Origin: a virus
Strand: one strand, 5' to 3'
Length of the DNA: 25,040 nt
IMG/VR virus record: IMGVR_UViG_3300043775_000908
Location: 1 to 25,040 of that record
Each line of letters opens with the position of its first letter. Positions within the stretch are counted from its first letter, which is position 1. Made by a program: the position numbers and the translations under genes. The notes beneath the pieces were generated by a model. It was not told where the DNA came from, searched no databases, and was given only the letters and a program-made list of their open reading frames with translations. Below, piece after piece: positions 20,232-25,040 of the stretch.

Positions 20232-20393
20232 ATGGATAATTTAGAAAAAAATGAATTAATTCAATTGATCACATTTTATAAACAAAAACTATCTGACACA
20301 GAATTAGAGTCATTAAAGTTACAACTTGAGATTAATAAACTTAACTCAATGATTTTAACTTTAAATAAACAACCAGAGAAAAAAACTAAATAA
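20232..20393 (+). CDS. small coiled-coil protein
   Basis: A 53-aa protein with a GGGGGG ribosome-binding site at 20223-20228. It is almost entirely one helix with heptad leucines (NELIQLITFYKQKLSDTELE and LKLQLEINKLNSMILTL), ending in lysines. The stop is directly followed by the next ATG at 20394. A dimeric coiled-coil scaffold or adaptor is likely; no specific role can be named. Confidence 0.65.
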   Translation: MDNLEKNELIQLITFYKQKLSDTELESLKLQLEINKLNSMILTLNKQPEKKTK

Positions 20394-20822
20394 ATGGAAT
20401 ATTTGTTAGTTATAGGCTTGACATTGATTGCTTCTTGGTCTATAATTAAAATATCAAACAAAAAACGAATGATGTTTTTAGGAAAACATAAGTATAGACA
20501 AAGTTATATTTATGAAATAACCAAAAACATTGTTCCAAAACAAGTGTTTGATAAACCTAAAGTTATAACACAATCTGAAAAACATATTCAAAAAAATATG
20601 CTAAAGGTAGTAATAACAGAAGGAAAAGCATATTGGATATTAAATAATGTTTTTTATACTGCTAATGCCATAAATGGCAGAGTAGATGAAGAAACAATAA
20701 AACCATTAGATATTGAAAATATGTCAACAAAAGAGTTAGATAAGATGTTGTCAATACTTGATGACTTAAAACAAGGGGTAGGTCCAAATGATAGTGGCAG
20801 TACAGGGAACCAAAGAGTTTAA
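20394..20822 (+). CDS. membrane-anchored conserved phage protein
   Basis: A 142-aa protein with an N-terminal transmembrane helix (residues about 3-19, YLLVIGLTLIASWSIIKI) followed by basic residues, so the bulk is cytoplasmic. A soluble domain (LKVVITEGKAYWILNNVFYT, then IKPLDIENMSTKELDKMLSI) ends in a short helix and polar tail. It overlaps the next gene by 35 nt, and starts one base after the previous stop. No enzyme motif is evident. A membrane-associated infection factor is possible. Confidence 0.7.
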   Translation: MEYLLVIGLTLIASWSIIKISNKKRMMFLGKHKYRQSYIYEITKNIVPKQVFDKPKVITQSEKHIQKNMLKVVITEGKAYWILNNVFYTANAINGRVDEETIKPLDIENMSTKELDKMLSILDDLKQGVGPNDSGSTGNQRV

Positions 20823-21138
20823 CGCATATAACGTATTCTTACGTGCTATGGGGGTTGCCCTTTCTGAAATGAAAGATCAGGATGATGAGTTTATTATTTA
20901 TTCTGCTGGGCCATTAAAAATAAATAATTTTGTTTCAGAATTTTCTAATTTGTCAGAACGTGGCATGAAAGCAAGAGGCAAAAAAATTAAATTTTATAAT
21001 GTGGCACCTGCTTGGCTAAATGATAATATGAATCAAGTTAACTACTTTGCTTTTTTAAGTAATCCAAAAGAACCAAAATCAAAATTGGTTTTAACCGCAG
21101 AAGCAAATAATATTGATGTTGGTCTTTTTAGATATTAG
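20788..21138 (+). CDS. possible Rossmann/SLOG-like nucleotide-binding protein
   Basis: A 116-aa protein beginning MIVAVQGTKEFNAYNVFLRA. The first strand and glycine turn (VAVQGTKEF) are followed by a helix, then strand EFIIYSAGP and a helix, EFSNLSERGMKARGKKIKFY. This alternation of strands and helices with a G-x-R-x-F-like opening recalls SLOG/YpsA-type domains that bind nucleotides. AAGGGG lies upstream of the ATG. The call is structural inference; a plain conserved hypothetical is the alternative. Confidence 0.55.
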   Translation: MIVAVQGTKEFNAYNVFLRAMGVALSEMKDQDDEFIIYSAGPLKINNFVSEFSNLSERGMKARGKKIKFYNVAPAWLNDNMNQVNYFAFLSNPKEPKSKLVLTAEANNIDVGLFRY

Positions 21139-21146
21139 GAGAAAAA

Positions 21147-21356
21147 ATGATTATTAAAAGTTTGAATACTATGGAAAAAATTGTAAACAAAAATGAGAAT
21201 TTAATTTGGAGTGGCTGGGATGTTATTGATTTAAAAGAATCAGAAATAGCAAGAACTTCGCCATTAGGAATTAGAGTAAAAAATAAATGGTATTTACATA
21301 GAACTTACAGTCCTTCTCGTATTGGCTGGGATATACCAAATAAGTATAGGGATTAA
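21147..21356 (+). CDS. small conserved hypothetical protein
   Basis: A 69-aa protein with AGGAGA upstream. It contains ENLIWSGWDVIDLKESEIA and RVKNKWYLHRTYSPSRIGWD, a mixed strand/aromatic sequence without Cys or membrane segments. It lies directly before the WhiB-like gene, two nt apart, and so may share its transcript. No function recognised. Confidence 0.65.
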   Translation: MIIKSLNTMEKIVNKNENLIWSGWDVIDLKESEIARTSPLGIRVKNKWYLHRTYSPSRIGWDIPNKYRD

Positions 21357-21358
21357 TC

Positions 21359-21646
21359 TTGAAACAGCACTTATGGAAAGATCAAGCCGTATGTTTAGGG
21401 ATGGATACAGACTTATTTTTTGATAAATATGAAGATAATGTTAACGAAGTATCTAAAAAAATTGATGCGCTTTGTAAGCAGTGCCCAGTAAAAAAAATAT
21501 GTTTTGCCAATGGTGTTTCTGGAAAAGAATGGGGTGTATGGGGTGGTATATACTTAGAGGGTGGAGAAATTTCAAGAGAGTTTAATAAGCATAAAACTAA
21601 AAAAGATTGGTCTGAAACATGGCAATCGTTAACAATGGAAGGGTAA
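21359..21646 (+). CDS. whiB: WhiB-like transcriptional regulator
   Basis: A 95-aa iron-sulfur regulator. The four cluster cysteines are C12 (AVCLG), C39 and C42 (LCKQCPV) and C48 (KKICFA), and the hallmark GVWGG turn follows at 59-63. WhiB-type proteins occur only in Actinobacteria and their phages, so this is the best host marker in the window. They bind the principal sigma factor (region 4) and alter promoter choice, so this copy may redirect or repress host transcription. It starts at TTG 21359, needed to include the first Cys, with AGGGA at 21348-21352 well spaced. A basic C-terminal tail (NKHKTKKDW) could contact DNA. Confidence 0.92.
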   Translation: MKQHLWKDQAVCLGMDTDLFFDKYEDNVNEVSKKIDALCKQCPVKKICFANGVSGKEWGVWGGIYLEGGEISREFNKHKTKKDWSETWQSLTMEG

Positions 21647-21650
21647 TAAA

Positions 21651-22406
21651 ATGATTATACAAATTATAGGTTTACCAGGATCTGGTAAAACAACATTAGC
21701 AAAAGAGTTAGCAAAAAAAATTAATGCAATTCATCTTAATGCTGATGAAGTAAGATCTGACTTAAGCAAAGATTTAGGATTTACAACAGAAGATAGAATT
21801 GAGCAGGCTCGTCGTTTAGGAGCAATTTCTAGACTTCTTTCAAATCAAGGACATCATATTGTTGTAGATTTTGTTAATCCTACAAAAGAAACAAGAAATG
21901 CTTTTGGAAAACCAGATAGGCTGATTTGGATGAATACATTTGAAAAAAGTAAATATCCAGATACAGATAAAATGTTTCAATATCCAGAAACTTTTGATAT
22001 GTGTTTTGATAAAACAATTCCAATGGAAGAAAGAATTAATATTATTACCGAAGGCTTTGGTCTTCATGACTGGAGTAAACCAACTACACTAATGCTTGGT
22101 CGTTATCAACCATGGCATGAAGGACATCATGCACTTTATAAAGAAGCACAAAATCGTACAGAGCAAGTAATGGTTGGTGTTAGAAATACACATGGAACAA
22201 CAGAAAAAGATCCTCTTACCTTTGATGAGGTAAAAGAATATATATCAAAAGATTCATATATGGATAAAGCAATGGTAATTAAAATGCCTAACATTACCAA
22301 CATTGTATATGGTCGTGATGTTGGATATAAGATTGAGCAAGTAGATTTGGGGGCAGACATTCATGCTATTTCGGCTACGCAAAAACGTAAAGAGATGGGT
22401 ATCTAA
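21651..22406 (+). CDS. bifunctional APS-kinase-like P-loop kinase / cytidylyltransferase-fold nucleotidyltransferase
   Basis: A 251-aa fusion. The N-terminal half is a P-loop kinase with Walker A GLPGSGKT (7-14), LNADEVRSDLSKDLGF (the APS-kinase D-x-D-N-x-R region in changed form), DRIEQARRLG and a VDFVNPT strand. The C-terminal half, from about residue 143, has LGRYQPWHEGHHALYKEA with the catalytic HxGH at 156-159 and ISATQKR at 240-246, the signature of nucleotidyltransferases such as NMN adenylyltransferase and cytidylyltransferases. The two domains occur in NadR in the opposite order. The substrate is not deducible: NAD salvage or activated-sugar/sulfate chemistry are options. The adjacent DUF2061 protein favours an APS-kinase-type link. 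Confidence 0.85.
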   Translation: MIIQIIGLPGSGKTTLAKELAKKINAIHLNADEVRSDLSKDLGFTTEDRIEQARRLGAISRLLSNQGHHIVVDFVNPTKETRNAFGKPDRLIWMNTFEKSKYPDTDKMFQYPETFDMCFDKTIPMEERINIITEGFGLHDWSKPTTLMLGRYQPWHEGHHALYKEAQNRTEQVMVGVRNTHGTTEKDPLTFDEVKEYISKDSYMDKAMVIKMPNITNIVYGRDVGYKIEQVDLGADIHAISATQKRKEMGI

Positions 22407-22451
22407 GGTATGGAACTTTATAACTAAGCCAAACAATATTGAGTGGCCGTC

Positions 22452-22658
22452 ATGAATGTAACCAAACAAAGATCAGCACTAAAAGCAATTACATGGCGTG
22501 TCATTGGAACAGCAGATACCTTTGTTATCTCTTGGGCCATAACCAAAGAGCCAGTAACAGCAGGTGCTATTGCAAGTTTTGAGGTATTTACAAAAACAAT
22601 TCTTTATTACTTCCATGAGCGTGGTTGGAACTATATACAATGGGGTAGATATGAGTAA
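22452..22658 (+). CDS. DUF2061 small membrane protein
   Basis: A 68-aa protein with the DUF2061 pattern: QRSALKAITWRVIGTADTFV, then SWAITKEPVTAGAIASFEVF, then LYYFHERGWNYIQWGR. Two hydrophobic helices flank a short loop, so it is an integral membrane protein. DUF2061 is often found beside or fused to adenylylsulfate-kinase-like proteins, and here it follows one by 45 nt, so the two probably work together. ATG 22452 is preferred over GTG 22443. Its C-terminus overlaps the next gene by 8 nt. Confidence 0.88.
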   Translation: MNVTKQRSALKAITWRVIGTADTFVISWAITKEPVTAGAIASFEVFTKTILYYFHERGWNYIQWGRYE

Positions 22659-23358
22659 AAAAATAAAAATAATACCAGCATTAGAGTTAGATGAAAGTTT
22701 TGTGAATATTTCTCCAGCAAGTGATTTTATACCTGAATGGTATAGAAAATCTAATTTAACAATTGAAAATCAAAAAACTTCTTTGTTAAAACATAATCCA
22801 AGTGTAACAACATCAACTTACAAAAAATGTACTCCATTTTATGATGCACTTACTGCAGGATATATTATTTATTTGTCTGCAGATATAGAAGTAATTAATC
22901 AAAACGATTGTCCACATATTTTATGGAGAACTAAAAATACTATAATTACAACACATGATAATAATCAATGGGAAGGTTTACCAGTTCCAGACGGTTATTT
23001 TCCTTTTGTATATAAATGGCATAATGATTTAATTTTAAAATTACCAAAAAATTATTCTTTGTTATTTTTAAATCCTATAAATAGGTTTGATTTACCTTTT
23101 CAAACAATTACTGGTATAGTTGACTGCGATTTATATGATTTAGCAGTTCATTTTCCATTTTTTATTAAAAAAAATTTTTATGGCATTATAGAAAAAGGGA
23201 CCCCAATTACACAAATAATTCCAGTTAAAAGAGACAGTTGGGATAGAGAAATTGATAAATATAATGAAATACAACATAGTGTAGCAGAAAGAAAATATTT
23301 TTCAAAAATAAAAAGATCTTATAAAAATAATTATTGGTTTAAAAAAGAATATAGATAA
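22651..23358 (+). CDS. conserved protein of unknown function (DUF6065-like pattern)
   Basis: A 235-aa protein starting at ATG 22651 after GGGGTAG; a longer frame into the preceding gene is not needed. It carries PASDFIPEWYRKSN, CTPFYDALTAGYIIYLSADI, and later NPINRFDLPFQTITGIVDCD, GIIEKGTPITQIIPVKRDSW. This recurring pattern is known to me from bacterial and phage proteins of unknown function (DUF6065-like), but my naming is uncertain. No membrane segment or signal is visible. The gene is very AT-rich compared with the DUF2061 gene, suggesting different ancestry. Confidence 0.68.
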   Translation: MSKKIKIIPALELDESFVNISPASDFIPEWYRKSNLTIENQKTSLLKHNPSVTTSTYKKCTPFYDALTAGYIIYLSADIEVINQNDCPHILWRTKNTIITTHDNNQWEGLPVPDGYFPFVYKWHNDLILKLPKNYSLLFLNPINRFDLPFQTITGIVDCDLYDLAVHFPFFIKKNFYGIIEKGTPITQIIPVKRDSWDREIDKYNEIQHSVAERKYFSKIKRSYKNNYWFKKEYR

Positions 23359-23588
23359 TGTATACAGATTATATGCGTAAAATAGTTCACTCTATTTCTT
23401 CTCCAAAAGGTTTTGGGGTGCAAATTATTGACAATGACCACTTTCTTACGATAAAATTAGATGAAAAAAAGTTTTTATATATGGGGCATGATGATAAAAT
23501 ATCAGCACTTCAATATGTTATAAAACTTAAAAAAGCACTAGAAGATTGTGGAGCAGTTGTTCTAGTAACTAGGGAGGCAATTAAATGA
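23358..23588 (+). CDS. small hypothetical protein
   Basis: A 76-aa protein starting on the last base of the previous stop (TAATG) and overlapping the next tiny gene by ATGA. Strands GFGVQIIDNDHFLTIKL and KKFLYMGHDD are followed by a helix (KISALQYVIKLKKALEDCGA) and a final strand. This looks like a compact alpha/beta fold with no named motif. Confidence 0.66.
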   Translation: MYTDYMRKIVHSISSPKGFGVQIIDNDHFLTIKLDEKKFLYMGHDDKISALQYVIKLKKALEDCGAVVLVTREAIK

Positions 23589-23716
23589 TAAAGCAATTGT
23601 TTAAAATTATTACCTGTATATTTAAAAATCATGAAATAGTCAGTGCTGGATCGTGCCCTTTTACTGAAAAATCTTATAATGCATGTACAAGATGTGGAGC
23701 AATGATAGCAATATGA
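23585..23716 (+). CDS. tiny zinc-knuckle protein
   Basis: A 43-aa protein overlapping both neighbours by ATGA. It has an N-terminal hydrophobic/basic helix (IKQLFKIITCIFKNH), then SAGSCPFTEKSYNACTRCGA; three Cys (plus one in the helix) and His could bind a metal in a single knuckle, as in DUF1660-like phage proteins. It is short, but both overlaps and the conserved-looking Cys pattern argue for a real gene. Confidence 0.6.
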   Translation: MIKQLFKIITCIFKNHEIVSAGSCPFTEKSYNACTRCGAMIAI

Positions 23717-23838
23717 AAAAGAAAACAAAGGTATTGGTATTAATAATATTATCTTTCTTAACTGCCATATCTCTTTGGGCAGCCTCTAATTTTAAAAAAA
23801 TGTCTAACTTAGATATTTTTAATATAGAAGAAGATTAA
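23713..23838 (+). CDS. single-pass tiny membrane protein
   Basis: A 41-aa protein: basic start (KKKTK), one transmembrane helix (VLVLIILSFLTAISLWAA) and a short acidic end (NIEED). It overlaps the previous gene by ATGA and the glycosylase gene by one base. The orientation is probably N-in. Function unknown; it may be a small membrane effector. Confidence 0.6.
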   Translation: MKKKTKVLVLIILSFLTAISLWAASNFKKMSNLDIFNIEED

Positions 23839-24332
23839 TGCAAACATTTTTACCATTTCAAAATTATGCAGAATCTGCAAAGTCCTTAGACAATAAACGT
23901 TTAAATAAGCAAATACTTGAAGCCTACCAAATACTTAAGGTGTTGTCTGGTCAGTCACCTTCGGGGGCATGGAGAAATCATCCTGCAGTATTAATGTGGA
24001 AAAATGCAGAGTACTCACTGAGAACTTATGCTAAAACCATGATTACAGAGGCTAAATCAAGGGGTATAAAGACAGACAAGAACGAGTCTAACATAGAAGC
24101 CCTAGAAACCCTTTGTGGCCCTATATGGGGCACTAATAAGCCCTTCTGGGCTAACTCTTCTGGTCCACATATAGATAGAATTAACATTACTCATAGGGCT
24201 AACCTATATCGCAAAGATCCAGATTTTTATGCTGAATTTTATATTGATACAAAAAATAAAAATAATAAACCTTGCTGTGATAAGTGTTTATATTATTGGG
24301 CAACCCATGCCATTAGAGATAGAGTACAATAG
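23838..24332 (+). CDS. pyrimidine-dimer DNA glycosylase-like protein (MSMEG_6728/Pyr_excise type)
   Basis: A 164-aa protein with the family's conserved start MQTFLPFQNYAESAKSLDNK and RLNKQILEAYQILKVL, then GAWRNHPAVLMWKNAE and a tail containing CCDKC. The same N-terminal pattern is found in actinobacterial proteins annotated as pyrimidine-dimer glycosylases, related to T4 endonuclease V (DenV). It would start base excision of UV-induced dimers, sensible for a phage exposed to sunlight. The catalytic mechanism (N-terminal amine) fits an initiator Met-Gln start only if the Met is processed, which I cannot verify. Annotation is at family level. Confidence 0.75.
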   Translation: MQTFLPFQNYAESAKSLDNKRLNKQILEAYQILKVLSGQSPSGAWRNHPAVLMWKNAEYSLRTYAKTMITEAKSRGIKTDKNESNIEALETLCGPIWGTNKPFWANSSGPHIDRINITHRANLYRKDPDFYAEFYIDTKNKNNKPCCDKCLYYWATHAIRDRVQ

Positions 24333-24337
24333 TTAGT

Positions 24338-24697
24338 ATGGAAATGATGCTTGTAATATTTTTTGCTACTCTATCCCTTTCTTTTTCTATAGCGTATTGG
24401 GCTACTCTCAATAGACTAAACAAGTCTAATATTTTAATGGCCGAACTTTTTATAAAAAATGCAGCGCTTGAAGAATTAACATCTAAAATAAAAGATGATA
24501 CTGGAATCTCAGATGATTCAATACATAAGGAAAATTTTATTAAATTTCTTTCTGATTCAAGAAATTGGGCTTTTGAGTATATTGAAACGTCACAAAAAAC
24601 TATTAAAGAAGTATCAGAAGAACTTAAAAACAGGGGTCTCAATGATTACTCCGACAAACTTTTATCATTATTGCCACCAACTATGGAAGAAAAATAA
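24338..24697 (+). CDS. membrane-anchored coiled-coil protein
   Basis: A 119-aa protein with one N-terminal transmembrane helix (residues about 3-22, MLVIFFATLSLSFSIAYWA) followed by a cytoplasmic helical region (ILMAELFIKNAALEELTSKI and FEYIETSQKTIKEVSEELKN). The ATG lies seven nt after a TACAAT (24325-24330), possibly a leaderless promoter; there is no ribosome-binding site. No family recognised. Confidence 0.66.
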   Translation: MEMMLVIFFATLSLSFSIAYWATLNRLNKSNILMAELFIKNAALEELTSKIKDDTGISDDSIHKENFIKFLSDSRNWAFEYIETSQKTIKEVSEELKNRGLNDYSDKLLSLLPPTMEEK

Positions 24698-24698
24698 T

Positions 24699-24857
24699 AT
24701 GAAAGATGTTTTACTATCAACACTAACAGGTTTTGGATGCGGTATCGTGTTTGCTGCATTCAAATTGCCAGTACCAGCACCACCAGTTTTTGCGGGAGTC
24801 GCAGGAATTATTGGTTTATGGATTGGTTTTACAACACTAACACGAATTATATCCTAG
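24699..24857 (+). CDS. XapX-domain (DUF1427) small membrane protein
   Basis: A 52-aa protein with the XapX pattern: a first helix (LLSTLTGFGCGIVFAAF), the conserved KLPVPAPPVFAGVAGIIGLW, and a second helix. The true start is ATG 24699, one base after the preceding stop; a longer frame opening at 24495 is a shadow of the upstream gene. XapX proteins are short two-helix membrane proteins of unknown function. Here it lies between two other membrane genes. Confidence 0.85.
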   Translation: MKDVLLSTLTGFGCGIVFAAFKLPVPAPPVFAGVAGIIGLWIGFTTLTRIIS

Positions 24858-24865
24858 GAGGAATA

Positions 24866-25040
24866 ATGAATAACTTACTAAATGATAAGACAAAGGCAAT
24901 GCTAGCATCATATGGACGATCCGTTCTTGGTTCAGTAATTGCACTTTATATGGCTGGCGTAACAGATCCAAAAGATCTATGGGCTGCACTAGTTGCTGCT
25001 CTAGCGCCCGTTGCATTGAGAGCGCTTAATCCCAATGATA
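24866..25040 (+). CDS. holin-like membrane protein, 3' end outside the window
   Basis: A partial gene running off the right edge with a strong AGGAGG just upstream. The 58 visible residues hold two hydrophobic helices (SYGRSVLGSVIALYMAGVTD and LWAALVAALAPVALRAL), separated by TDPKD, and then LNPND. The layout with the AGVTDPKxL turn recurs in actinophage proteins often annotated as holins or membrane proteins. Being far from the endolysin, its lysis role is uncertain. Confidence 0.7.
   Translation, partial: MNNLLNDKTKAMLASYGRSVLGSVIALYMAGVTDPKDLWAALVAALAPVALRALNPND

Noticed and set aside
22564-22650. Upstream extension of the 22651 gene
   Set aside because: The extra 29 residues are the DUF2061 gene read in another frame; ATG 22651 has a ribosome-binding site and a conserved-looking start.
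24495-24698. Upstream extension of the XapX gene
   Set aside because: The extra residues are the 24338 gene in another frame; the XapX domain starts right after ATG 24699.
1-25040. Prophage or integrated element
   Set aside because: No integrase, excisionase, repressor, attachment-site duplication or flanking host gene was seen; the tRNAs are complete and lie inside the phage gene array.

Overview
The window reads as a stretch of an AT-rich, double-stranded DNA tailed phage. Every convincing gene lies on the + strand, packed tightly with ATGA, TAATG or short overlaps. It carries both terminase subunits, a phage-type replication and recombination set, a CHAP endolysin with small membrane proteins beside it, and three tRNAs. 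No integrase, excisionase or lysogeny repressor is recognisable, so a lytic lifestyle is the simpler reading. Host clues point to Actinobacteria: a WhiB-like protein with four Cys and GVWGG, and a short zinc-finger protein of the DUF7455 type. A UV-lesion DNA glycosylase, a small heat-shock protein and the low G+C together suggest a sunlit aquatic actinobacterium. That last step is inference.

Layout. 1-5000 is replication and recombination: the C-terminal part of a DnaE-type polymerase, a RecA-like recombinase, a small PD-(D/E)xK protein, a Cas4/AddB-like iron-sulfur nuclease, two zinc-finger proteins, a methyltransferase and a RuvC-like resolvase. 5000-8413 is packaging: a conserved unknown, a small HTH protein, a MazG/DUF1599-like protein, then TerS and TerL. 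8431-12873 holds two long proteins with Sec signal peptides (560 and 885 aa), separated by a clear terminator and promoter. 12876-14273 is the probable lysis group: two membrane proteins, a lipoprotein and a CHAP endolysin. 14337-16505 has an HslV/proteasome-like Ntn-hydrolase, a Zn-binding small protein, a third secreted protein, tRNA-Gly/Glu/Thr, and Hsp20 behind an 11-codon leader ORF. 16561-18885 has a second methyltransferase, FmdB-like and DUF7455-like zinc proteins, a staphylococcal-type nuclease and a thioredoxin. 18925-20223 has proteins made of domains that recur in phage head-gene regions. 20232-25040 is accessory: a WhiB-like regulator, a P-loop kinase fused to a nucleotidyltransferase next to a DUF2061 membrane protein, a pyrimidine-dimer glycosylase, several tiny membrane proteins, an XapX protein and a holin-like partial gene.

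How it may work together. The recombination module would supply DNA for headful or terminase-driven packaging. The auxiliary block (Ntn-hydrolase, sHSP, thioredoxin, SNase, WhiB, kinase-nucleotidyltransferase) looks like machinery for managing the host during infection. The three secreted proteins, one with a possible C-terminal membrane anchor, suggest remodelling of the host surface or an unusual virion decoration. A recurrent promoter motif (TGnTATAMT, sometimes with a TTGACN -35 at exactly 17 nt) marks most transcription breaks, and in several places it sits 6-8 nt before a start codon, which predicts leaderless mRNAs.
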